Assembly: GCA_903901015.1 (NCBI GenBank)
Contig: CAIUPH010000095.1
Span: forward strand, 1 to 64,000
Origin: Candidatus Bathyarchaeota archaeon
GTDB taxonomy: Archaea; Thermoproteota; Bathyarchaeia; Bathyarchaeales; Bathycorpusculaceae
Direction of reading: 5' to 3'
Length of the DNA: 64,000 bases
A model generated the notes under the pieces. The model had not been told where the DNA came from and did no database searches. It was given only the letters and a program-made list of their open reading frames with translations. Positions 45,081 through 53,724 of this stretch are shown here, piece by piece. The translations under genes and the position numbers were made by a program. Position 1 is the first letter of the stretch; every line of letters begins with the position of its first letter.

Positions 45081-47366
45081 TTATGATGATGGCGGTGTTA
45101 TGCCGTGGTCGGCGTCGTATTGTGCCCAGTTGATTGAGTAGATTGCGACTAGTGGAATCAGGTTGCCGTATGCGTTTGGTGCTGCGTCAACTCCTGCGAT
45201 GTGTGCTACTTGGAAGTATGTTGGCACTGTGGTTGTTTGGTCTGGTGTAATGGTGAATGATTGTCCGGTGCTTATTGTGTTGCAGTACTGTACTTCTGCC
45301 TGATTCATCAATTCAAAGACTGTGCAGTTTAAGCCTTGGTCGTTCCACACCCACGCGTTGGTTTGTGCGTTAGTGCTGCCGAATGTGTTTTCATTAGTCC
45401 ATGCTGTGCTAGGAGTCATGAAGCCTTCCTGTAGCAGTCTTGGCTCATCTTGACCTGAAATTCTTGCCATCCAAACCCATTTGCCTTCATCACCATATCC
45501 AGCTGGACTTGCAGTGTATGTTGTGCTGCTTTGTTGAGTGATCTTTAGGACGGTGAAGACAGCTATGTATTTGACGTGGTTTTGACCATAGGCGGAGAGC
45601 ATCTGCATCGATTGGGTTTCGTTGCCCATGAATATGAAGCCTACGTTGGCGATTTGTGTGGCGTTTTCTGTAGTGTTATCCGCTAAGCTGGTTACGTTTC
45701 CAAGGTCGCTTAACCAGTTTCCGTAATCCCACCACATGACGACAGCGTTGGTTGATTGAACGTTTGTCTTCATCCAGCCTACTGCATCAAGCCATGCGCC
45801 CACTGGTGCATTTAGGCCTGATCCGCCCAACGGGAGGCTTGAAGCGCTGATTGCTGTTGGGATGTATGCTTGCTCGATTGCTCTTGGCATTCCGCCTGTT
45901 TGTGGTGAAAACGCCAAGTTCGTTACCAGTATCATGAATATTATGAAGACTGCTACGCCGCTGTATTCTTTGCTTACACGTGCCATTCTACGTTTGGATT
46001 TGGCAAGAGTTTTTGGTGCTTCCTGGAGCAGAGTGAAGAAGGGCTTGAGTATGCCGATGATGCCTATGGCGGCTATTATCGCGAATACTGGCGCGAAGAG
46101 GACTAACAACCGAATCATTGAGGCTGCAAAGTAGAGTGCTGTTGCCGCGAAGAGTATCAGGAAGATGTTTCTGTTAGTTGGGTTACGCATTACAAAGTAT
46201 AAGCCCATGAGGAAGAATAGGATGCCTATGCCGAATTCGATGTAGATGTTTCCCCATGCTGCAATTCTCTGTTCTGCCACTGAGTTAACGAGTGGTGAAG
46301 CAGCCCTGATGAATGGGTCTAAGACTGTGACGAATTTTCCAGTTACGCCTCCGAGTTTATCGGTTAACGCTAGAATGCTTATTCCGCCAACTATTACGAC
46401 TAATCCAGCGATTACCAGTGAAAGTTTGGTTTTCATGGATATGTTGTTTCGCAGAATCTCAGAAACTATCAGCACGACAAACACTGCGGCTACTGGAAGG
46501 ATGGCTCCTGAAACTGAGTAGCCAAGTGACACGTAGGGAACTTTTGTTCCGATAAACAATGCCAGACCGAAGGTTAAGCTGTAGTTAACCAACATTCTCG
46601 GTGTGTACCGTTTCAAGAGGACTAGGACAAAGACGAACAAGACTGACAGGTCAATCAAGTAGTATGCTGCTCCCCAGCCTGCGATGAAGTAAGCCAGTGC
46701 TGCGGCTGAACCTAGCGAGTACAAAAGTGAAGCTCGCAGGGACCTTTTGCTGTCAAGTGACCTTAGGAACAGGAAGATGAATAGGACTAACCCGAGAACA
46801 CCGGGTACTTCTGTGTCGAAGAATCCAAGAGAACTTCTCTGAAGGAATGAGGGTGCTAACGCGAGGAACAACGCTGAGAGCAACCCGACTGCTTTTCCAC
46901 CCATGTCTTTGCCGATTAAGTAGAGTATTGTACATGAGATTACAGCTATGAAAGCTGGAACGATAGCGCAGAAAGTCATTAAATCAATTTTTGCGCCGAA
47001 CAACGACACGAATTGGTAGAGTGCAGCCGCCGTCATGGGTAGAGCTGGCAATGAAGTGGACATGTCTAATCCTGCTGGGTACCATTTCATCATGTTAACC
47101 CAGTGGGTTGGCCAGTAAGGGGAAAGTAAACCGTTCTGAACCATGTGTTGAGTGATGCTGAACTGGTAATAAGGGTCAAACTCGTTTAGGAGCGACGTGC
47201 CTCCTGAAAGGTTTTCCCAGCGTAATGGTATAATGCGCACTGTGAATGCAACAAACAGAATAACCACTAACGCTGCAAAAGCAATGATTGAACCGTGGCT
47301 TACTTGAATTCTTAGTCTGCTAAAAACTGATAAGCCTTTAAGTCGTTCCTTAATACCTTCGCCCAC
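45081..47366 (-). CDS. aglB: Oligosaccharyltransferase STT3/AglB
   Basis: 'NEFDPYYQFSITQHMVQNG', 'FDTEVPGVLG', 'VVMWWDYGNWLSDLGNVTSLADN'. Confidence 0.93.
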   Translation of the reverse strand: MGEGIKERLKGLSVFSRLRIQVSHGSIIAFAALVVILFVAFTVRIIPLRWENLSGGTSLLNEFDPYYQFSITQHMVQNGLLSPYWPTHWVNMMKWYPAGLDMSTSLPALPMTAAALYQFVSLFGAKIDLMTFCAIVPAFIAVISCTILYLIGKDMGGKAVGLLSALFLALAPSFLQRSSLGFFDTEVPGVLGLVLFIFLFLRSLDSKRSLRASLLYSLGSAAALAYFIAGWGAAYYLIDLSVLFVFVLVLLKRYTPRMLVNYSLTFGLALFIGTKVPYVSLGYSVSGAILPVAAVFVVLIVSEILRNNISMKTKLSLVIAGLVVIVGGISILALTDKLGGVTGKFVTVLDPFIRAASPLVNSVAEQRIAAWGNIYIEFGIGILFFLMGLYFVMRNPTNRNIFLILFAATALYFAASMIRLLVLFAPVFAIIAAIGIIGILKPFFTLLQEAPKTLAKSKRRMARVSKEYSGVAVFIIFMILVTNLAFSPQTGGMPRAIEQAYIPTAISASSLPLGGSGLNAPVGAWLDAVGWMKTNVQSTNAVVMWWDYGNWLSDLGNVTSLADNTTENATQIANVGFIFMGNETQSMQMLSAYGQNHVKYIAVFTVLKITQQSSTTYTASPAGYGDEGKWVWMARISGQDEPRLLQEGFMTPSTAWTNENTFGSTNAQTNAWVWNDQGLNCTVFELMNQAEVQYCNTISTGQSFTITPDQTTTVPTYFQVAHIAGVDAAPNAYGNLIPLVAIYSINWAQYDADHGITPPSS

Positions 47367-47581
47367 CTTAAGTCATCTCTCTTTTCCAAATGTATATTGC
47401 GATTGTACTATTTTACACATTGGCGATTTATTTATGGCTTTCCAACAACCATCAACATTGACTTCGAGTGGTGGAAGCATTAAACACAATGAATTATTTG
47501 GAAAAACCAGATTTAACGGGTCTTTGTAACCCAAAAATCATTCTGACTCAGCGTGGAAATAAGTGAAGTAAAAAATGTTTA

Positions 47582-47618
47582 ATCGGTAACAATCACACCT
47601 GACTGTGCCGTTACCGAT
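47582..47618. repeat. Inverted repeat/two-part hairpin 3' of the zinc-ribbon gene
   Basis: ATCGGTAAC-AAT-CACA-CCTGAC-TGTG-CC-GTTACCGAT: perfect 9-bp outer and 4-bp inner stems. Confidence 0.65.
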
Positions 47619-47630
47619 GTAAAATTGTTT

Positions 47631-47801
47631 TTAATGTTTGCCGATGGGTTTAACTTCTACTTCTAAGGGCATCAAAGACAGTTTTCTGTCGCATTTTGGG
47701 CATTTTCCGCCGTGTTGCGTAATAATTTCATCCGGCGGTTTAAGGTCTTTGCCCTCATATAAAACATGTTTACAGCCATGGCAAATGACTCGTTGCGGCA
47801 T
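47631..47801 (-). CDS. Small zinc-ribbon protein
   Basis: 'MPQRVICHGCKHVLYEGKDLKPPDEIITQHGGKCPKCDRKLSLMPLEVEVKPIGKH'. Confidence 0.7.
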   Translation of the reverse strand: MPQRVICHGCKHVLYEGKDLKPPDEIITQHGGKCPKCDRKLSLMPLEVEVKPIGKH

Positions 47802-47923
47802 CCAAATCCCCCGCATTAACATAGATATGGATTATTTATTGGTTGCTAACATCTTTAATGCTCAAGTAAACCCTGTGTTTAATGTAAAGGTTTAAACAGC
47901 AAACGCGTCTGGAATGTTAAAGC

Positions 47924-50011
47924 GTGGGCAAAGGGCGTTTGGAAAAATACACATTAATTATCACGGAGAAACCTGATGCTGCAAATCGAATAGCAACGGC
48001 GCTCGACGAAGAGGGGAAACCAAAAAAAACCGTCGCTAACGGCGTTCCATACTACCAAGCCTACCGCGATGGCTGCATCGTGGTGGTTCCTGCGTTGGGG
48101 CATCTGTACACGATTACGAGTAAACAGAAAGGGCGAGGATACCCAATTTTTGATTACCAATGGGTTCCAAGGTACAAAGCCGAGCGTGGCGCATCAAGGA
48201 TTCGGGTTTGGCTAAAAGTCATATCTCAACTGGCTAAGGATTCTGATGGGTTTGTGGATGCATGCGACTACGATATTGAAGGCAGCATCATAGGCTACAG
48301 CATCCTGAAGTACGCTTGCGATGGCAAAGACACGTCGGCTAAACGCATGAAGTACTCCACCCTCACCAAAGAAGAGCTTTTAGAATCCTACAGCCGCCTT
48401 TTGCCCACGTTGGATTTTGCGCAGATACAAGCAGGCTTAACTCGCCACGAAATCGACTGGTTGTACGGCATTAACTTGTCTCGTGCGTTAACTCAGGCAG
48501 TCCAGAACAACAGCGGACAGTATGCTACGCTTAGTACTGGCAGAGTGCAGGGGCCCACTCTCAAGTTCCTCGATGCCCGAGAAAAAACCATAAACTGCTT
48601 CGTTCCCACACCCTACTGGACATTAACCGCGAAAATAAATGTAAACGGCACAACAGTCGAGGTTGAATACGAGAAACCTCTTGAAAACAAAGCCCAAGTT
48701 GCAGCAGTGAAGGCCGCCTGCAAAGTCAAGGAAGGTAAAATAGAAACAGTGGACGTGAAAGAGTTTTTGCAGAGTCCGCCAGTGCCCTTCGACCTTGGCT
48801 CCTTGCAGAGTGAAGCCTACCGAATCTTCAAAATCACGCCCATGAAAACCTCAAGCATCGCCCAGCGCCTATACTTGGATGCGTTGATTTCTTATCCGCG
48901 AACCAGCAGCCAAAAGCTTCCGCCGTCAATCGGCTACCAAAACATTCTTAAAAAACTTGGAAAAACACTCGCATACGCTAAACAAACAAGGGAACTACTC
49001 TCTAAATCGTCCCTAAAGCCTAACGAAGGCAAAAAATACGACCCAGCCCACCCAGCCATCTACCCCACTGGGAACTTGCCTGAAAAATTGTTGGATGCCT
49101 CGGAGCGAAACATCTTTGATTTGGTGGTTAAGCGGTTCCTGGCGGTTTTCGGTGAACCCGCAGTTCTTCAAGGCATAACCGTTACCGTAAATATCAATGA
49201 CAACCCTTTCCACATGAATGCGACTCGCACCTTGATGGAGGGCTGGCTTAAGTTTTACCAGCCGTATGTCCAGTTGAAGAATGCTTCTTTGCCGATGCTA
49301 ACTAAAGGGCAACCAGTTGGAGTTGAAAAAGTCACCCTGAATAGCCATTTTACCCAGCCGCCCGCTCGGTACAACCCGCGCAGCTTGCTCATGAAGATGG
49401 AGAAAGAGGAAATCGGAACAAAAGCCACACGCGCAGCCACCATCCAGACCCTCTACGACCGAAAATACCTATGTGGCACAACTAACCTGTCTGTGAGCGA
49501 ACTTGGCTTTGAAGTAATCGAAGTCCTCTCAAAATACTGCCCCACAGTGGTTTCTCCAGAGTTTACGCGAAAACTTGAGGGCGAAATGGACCAAATCCAA
49601 CAGGGCACCCAAACCAAAGAAAACGTATTGCAGAATGCAGTTGAAACCCTAAAACTCGTCACATCTGAACTGAAAGACAACGAAGCCGCCGTAGGCGCCC
49701 AGCTAAGCCAGCTTATCCAAAAAACCAGGCTTCAAGAACGAACAGTCGGCGCCTGCACAAAATGCGGGGATGGGAAACTGGTGGTTTTGCGTTCGAAAAA
49801 AACTGGTAAACGCTTTGTGGGATGCACAAACTTTTTTGAAGGTAAATGCAACGCGGCTTTTCCGCTACCGCAAACAGGCACCGTTAAACCGTTGAGCGCT
49901 GACTGCAAAAGCTGCGGTTCACCAGTGGTGGCGGTTTATTTGAGGGGTAGGCGTCCATGGAAACTGTGCCTTAACCCCGCTTGTCCATCGAAGGGAGAGC
50001 GCAAGAAATGA
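47924..50011 (+). CDS. topA: DNA topoisomerase I, archaeal type IA
   Basis: 'IITEKPDAANRIATAL', 'ISYPRTSSQKLP' active site, C-terminal zinc ribbons 'CTKCGDGKLVVLRSKKTGKRFVGCTNFFEGKC'. Confidence 0.95.
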   Translation: MGKGRLEKYTLIITEKPDAANRIATALDEEGKPKKTVANGVPYYQAYRDGCIVVVPALGHLYTITSKQKGRGYPIFDYQWVPRYKAERGASRIRVWLKVISQLAKDSDGFVDACDYDIEGSIIGYSILKYACDGKDTSAKRMKYSTLTKEELLESYSRLLPTLDFAQIQAGLTRHEIDWLYGINLSRALTQAVQNNSGQYATLSTGRVQGPTLKFLDAREKTINCFVPTPYWTLTAKINVNGTTVEVEYEKPLENKAQVAAVKAACKVKEGKIETVDVKEFLQSPPVPFDLGSLQSEAYRIFKITPMKTSSIAQRLYLDALISYPRTSSQKLPPSIGYQNILKKLGKTLAYAKQTRELLSKSSLKPNEGKKYDPAHPAIYPTGNLPEKLLDASERNIFDLVVKRFLAVFGEPAVLQGITVTVNINDNPFHMNATRTLMEGWLKFYQPYVQLKNASLPMLTKGQPVGVEKVTLNSHFTQPPARYNPRSLLMKMEKEEIGTKATRAATIQTLYDRKYLCGTTNLSVSELGFEVIEVLSKYCPTVVSPEFTRKLEGEMDQIQQGTQTKENVLQNAVETLKLVTSELKDNEAAVGAQLSQLIQKTRLQERTVGACTKCGDGKLVVLRSKKTGKRFVGCTNFFEGKCNAAFPLPQTGTVKPLSADCKSCGSPVVAVYLRGRRPWKLCLNPACPSKGERKK

Positions 50012-50232
50012 CCTGCAAACTTTGCAGAAGAGACGCAAAAGAGAACGGTTTTTGCCAGCTGCATTCGAAGGCGTACAGGAACCTGCAGAAAAAATTCAAA
50101 GTTTGGCAAGCAGCATCCGACATATCTTGGAGCCAATACTTGGTGGAGATTCAGAAAAATTCATTAACTGGAGTATGGGCTAAAGAAGTAGCAAAGCACC
50201 TAATTGAGGATGGGACAGAAGATGACAAGTAA
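50008..50232 (+). CDS. Small putative zinc-binding protein
   Basis: 'MTCKLCRRDAKENGFCQLHSKAYRNLQKKFKVW'; ATGA overlap with topA stop. Confidence 0.65.
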   Translation: MTCKLCRRDAKENGFCQLHSKAYRNLQKKFKVWQAASDISWSQYLVEIQKNSLTGVWAKEVAKHLIEDGTEDDK

Positions 50233-50647
50233 ACTGAAGAAAAGCTCTGATAACGTATCGTTTTCGCTTAGCAGATGGTTCCGAAGAGTCTCAACTCACG
50301 CACCTTCAGCCGCCCTAATCACTATTGTTGGGATTTCATACATGATATTTCTCTTCGGCGGCGGATTGTACACTCTCATTAACCATCCTTTACCCTCAGC
50401 TTACGTCAACGGAGTATTCTATTTCCTCTATCCAGACATCAGTTCACAATTCGTAGCTGACACACTCATTTCAGTAGTGCTCTACGCGTTGGGATTCGTG
50501 GGTTTGCTGTTCGTTTACCAAAGCTCAAAGAGCGCGTATAAACCAAGACAAGCGTACATGATGCTGATTATCGGCGTCACGTTGCTGCTGTTGTCATACG
50601 TGTTCTTGGAAGGCTCCATCAACTTCAAACAAACCGGCGGCCAATAG
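50222..50647 (+). CDS. Hypothetical membrane protein
   Basis: ORF with several TM helices. Confidence 0.6.
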   Translation: MTSKLKKSSDNVSFSLSRWFRRVSTHAPSAALITIVGISYMIFLFGGGLYTLINHPLPSAYVNGVFYFLYPDISSQFVADTLISVVLYALGFVGLLFVYQSSKSAYKPRQAYMMLIIGVTLLLLSYVFLEGSINFKQTGGQ

Positions 50648-50650
50648 TTT

Positions 50651-50690
50651 TTTTAGCCGTTTTTATTCGGCTACCCCTTTTTTAAAATTT
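50651..50690. terminator. Bidirectional terminator-like hairpin with flanking T/A tracts
   Basis: TAGCCG-tttttatt-CGGCTA followed by 'ccccttttttaaaattttt', between convergent genes. Confidence 0.55.
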
Positions 50691-51209
50691 TTACCACGGA
50701 TGTTTTTTCAGCTTCATCTTATACGCTAAAAAGTTAGTGAACAAATGAATCGGCGGAGTAATCAACAGCACTGTAACCGCCACTTCCCAACCGATCCCTT
50801 CCCATCCGGTTAATGCCAAGGGAATAGAAAACACGACTGCGCCAACCACGAAGTCAATCTGGTCAACGATTGGCAGCAACCCGCCCGGAGCAATGCTTAA
50901 TCTGCGTTTTATGAATGCGCCTGTTAAATCGCCCAGAAGCGCTCCCAAAGGAATGAGCAGCGCGAACAGCACTGGGAAATTGTTGAAGCCGAAAACCATG
51001 CCTTCGATTAACCCCACGCCGATGCCGACGCCCCAGCCGAAGAAGAAACCCCGAAAAGTCTTGTTGTTGCCGAAAATTCGTTTGCCATCCACAAAGTTTC
51101 TGCCAAAATCCATCTTCGTTCCGCCTCCAGCAAGCACCGGTGTCCCGTTGGCACAGTAGGCTGGGAAAATAAATTTTAAAGCTTCAACGATTATCAGGGC
51201 TATATCCAT
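50691..51209 (-). CDS. carS: CDP-archaeol synthase (CarS)
   Basis: 'FPAYCANGTPVLAGGGTKMDFGRNFVDGKRIFGNNKTFRGFFFGWGVGI'. Confidence 0.92.
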   Translation of the reverse strand: MDIALIIVEALKFIFPAYCANGTPVLAGGGTKMDFGRNFVDGKRIFGNNKTFRGFFFGWGVGIGVGLIEGMVFGFNNFPVLFALLIPLGALLGDLTGAFIKRRLSIAPGGLLPIVDQIDFVVGAVVFSIPLALTGWEGIGWEVAVTVLLITPPIHLFTNFLAYKMKLKKHPW

Positions 51210-51225
51210 TGGGTTTCACGGTTCG

Positions 51226-51924
51226 TCAGTGGATTTCAGTATCTTTTATTCCAGCTTCCCCTATTTGTACATAACACGTAACTTCCTGCATGATTTCCCG
51301 TGCCTTCTCCAACACGGCTTTGATTGTTTGGGGGAAATCGGTGGGTTTGAGGGCGATTATGTTGTCGGACCAGAACTTTAGAACCCGCGTTGCAACGGGT
51401 CTAACGCTTGTGCTCTGCTCGTTAAAGACGCTGCGTACTTGGCTGGTTATTAAGACTGGGATTTTCTGGATTTTGGTTGTCTGCGCCAAAATCGCCAGTT
51501 GCCTGTTTAATTCTCGGTTAACCCCGAATGCTTTAGATTTGCCCGAGGTTTCACAGACTTTGGCGCCGTAGAGCGAGGTGAAGGTGTCGATTACTATTAA
51601 CCCGACGTTTTTGGTGTAATCGTGGATTTGGTCTATGAGCGCGGTTTGTTCTCTGAAATCTTTGGGTTTAACAAGAATGATTCGTTCAGCAACTTCGTCG
51701 AAGCGGTCCTTGGAAATCTGGGATAGTCTTTTGGCGTAGAATGTGTTGTCGCAGTCGACAAAGAGCACCTTGAGGTTTTGGAGGGCGCAGTTGACGCTGC
51801 ATTGCATGGCAAGGGTTGATTTTCCAGTTTCAGGTTCACCATAAATCATCGTGACCGTTTCTGGTGCGATTCCTCCGCCGATGCTGTTGTCGATGCATTT
51901 GCAGCCTGTCGGAATTGTCACCAT
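51226..51924 (-). CDS. radB: DNA repair and recombination protein RadB
   Basis: 'GIAPETVTMIYGEPETGKSTLAMQ', 'GLIVIDTFTSLY', 'NRQLAILAQ'. Confidence 0.9.
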   Translation of the reverse strand: MVTIPTGCKCIDNSIGGGIAPETVTMIYGEPETGKSTLAMQCSVNCALQNLKVLFVDCDNTFYAKRLSQISKDRFDEVAERIILVKPKDFREQTALIDQIHDYTKNVGLIVIDTFTSLYGAKVCETSGKSKAFGVNRELNRQLAILAQTTKIQKIPVLITSQVRSVFNEQSTSVRPVATRVLKFWSDNIIALKPTDFPQTIKAVLEKAREIMQEVTCYVQIGEAGIKDTEIH

Positions 51925-52001
51925 GCTTTACACGTCAAAGGATTATTAACTGGAAGCTAGTAATGTGTTTTGCACTTAAATCTATAGTTTAAGGTTTCTT
52001 T

Positions 52002-52658
52002 ATGAAGGAAAAAGTGGCGGTTGCAACAGTTCAAGGCAAAGCCTACTACCTCATTGTTAACAAACTCCGCGAACAAGAGGTTCCGTTCATCAGTTTGGTT
52101 CCTGGAGAATCTGTGCCGCCTAAAATAGAGTTTGTTATAACGACAGAAAAAGAAAAAAACTTGGTAAATCACGGAAAAATACTGGTTTTCTATGGCGAAG
52201 CTGAACTGGACGGTTTGGTTGAGCAATTAAAGATTCTTCTTATGGGAAAAACCGCCTATCGGAAAATAATCTTCGGTTTAGACCCTGGTGTAGCGACTGG
52301 TTTGGTGGCTATCGCGGATGGAAAAGTTATTGAGGAAGCTAACTGCTTTAGCAGTAAAGAAATAGTTGACAGCATACTCAAAGTATTAAGAAACGTTCAC
52401 TTTGAAGTTACCAGCGTTTCTGTTAAGATTGGCAACGGCGTTCCAACTTACAAGGATTTGCTCATGGAGCTGGATGGCGCTTTGCCAAGTCGAATAAGTC
52501 TGGAAGTTGTCAATGAAGCGGGAACTAACAAACCTTTAAAAGAAAACAAGCGTAGCAGAGGAGTCAGACATATTTCCTCAGCCACACGCATCGCTGGAAG
52601 AATAGGAAAAATCGTTCCAAGGAGAAAACAATTTGCAGCACACAATGGAAGCCAATAA
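52002..52658 (+). CDS. Predicted RNase H-fold (RuvC/YqgF-like) protein
   Basis: 'IIFGLDPGVATGLVAIADGKVIEEA', 'VSVKIGNGVPTYKDLL', 'EVVNEAGTNKP', C-terminal 'RGVRHISSATRIAGR'. Confidence 0.55.
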   Translation: MKEKVAVATVQGKAYYLIVNKLREQEVPFISLVPGESVPPKIEFVITTEKEKNLVNHGKILVFYGEAELDGLVEQLKILLMGKTAYRKIIFGLDPGVATGLVAIADGKVIEEANCFSSKEIVDSILKVLRNVHFEVTSVSVKIGNGVPTYKDLLMELDGALPSRISLEVVNEAGTNKPLKENKRSRGVRHISSATRIAGRIGKIVPRRKQFAAHNGSQ

Positions 52659-53724
52659 AACGATGCTAGTCGATGGTCCAGCGTCAGTGCGGCTTGTCTC
52701 GGGAAAAGCTGAAGTCTTCGGCTACCCCATGAAGGAATCCCAGCGTGTTTTGATCCGAGAAGGAAAACGCTTGCCCTTTTTTGTCGATGAAAAAACCACC
52801 TTTGAAGTTTCATTGGGCGCCAATTCTGGACTTGCGGAAACCACGGGCAACACTAATCCGCCATCATGGGACAAACCAGTTGAAGCCATCTTAAGTTTGC
52901 CCAATCGCCCCGTGGTTGTAATGATTTTAGGCGCTTCCGACTGTGGCAAAAGCAGCCTTTGCACTTATCTTTTAAACAAGTTAATCGATGGGAAAAACAA
53001 AGTTGCAGTTTTAGATGGCGACTTGGGTCAATCCGACATAGGTCCATCCGCCACAATAGGTTACGGGCTTTCTTCTAAATGCATATCGGAACTTTACGAT
53101 TTGAAGTTGAAGAACGCTTTTTTCGTCGGCGTAACCTCGCCCATAAATGCCATATCTAAAACCATCGAAGGCTTGGCCGCTATGAAGGCTGAAATTCTGC
53201 AGCAGCAGGCGAATTTTATCTTAGTTAACACTGATGGCTGGGTTAGCGGCGAAGATGCAGTCCAGTATAAGACCGCATTAGTCAACGCACTCAAACCCGA
53301 TGTTATCGTAGGCGTTCAAGCGCAGGATGAACTTGCACCTTTGGTCGCATGCTTGGAAACTCCAGCGATATTGGTTGAGCCCTCCTTCGCTCTCAAGCAG
53401 CGGACACCCGAAAAACGTACGCTTCTACGCGAAATGACTTATTCAAGGTACCTAAAACATGCAAAACTGCAGTGCTACCCAAAGAGCCAAGTTACAATTG
53501 AACCCCGCAACGCCATTCCCAAAAATCAGGAACCCGAAAAAGGCATACTTGTTGGCTTGTGCGGTCGTGGAACCAAGTTTTTAGGAATCGGTGTACTGCG
53601 TGAGGTTAATCAACTTCGCAAAGCGCTGAAAATTCAAACTGCGGTTTCAGCTAAACCAATGAGGATTCTTATCGGAAAAGTGATTATTGACGAGAAGTTT
53701 CAGGAAGTTCCGCCTGAGCTCTAA
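52645..53724 (+). CDS. Clp1/Grc3-type polynucleotide 5'-kinase
   Basis: N-terminal 'GPASVRLVSGKAEVFGYPM', P-loop 'LGASDCGKSSLCTYLLN', 'DGDLGQSDIGPSATIG'. Confidence 0.87.
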   Translation: MEANKTMLVDGPASVRLVSGKAEVFGYPMKESQRVLIREGKRLPFFVDEKTTFEVSLGANSGLAETTGNTNPPSWDKPVEAILSLPNRPVVVMILGASDCGKSSLCTYLLNKLIDGKNKVAVLDGDLGQSDIGPSATIGYGLSSKCISELYDLKLKNAFFVGVTSPINAISKTIEGLAAMKAEILQQQANFILVNTDGWVSGEDAVQYKTALVNALKPDVIVGVQAQDELAPLVACLETPAILVEPSFALKQRTPEKRTLLREMTYSRYLKHAKLQCYPKSQVTIEPRNAIPKNQEPEKGILVGLCGRGTKFLGIGVLREVNQLRKALKIQTAVSAKPMRILIGKVIIDEKFQEVPPEL

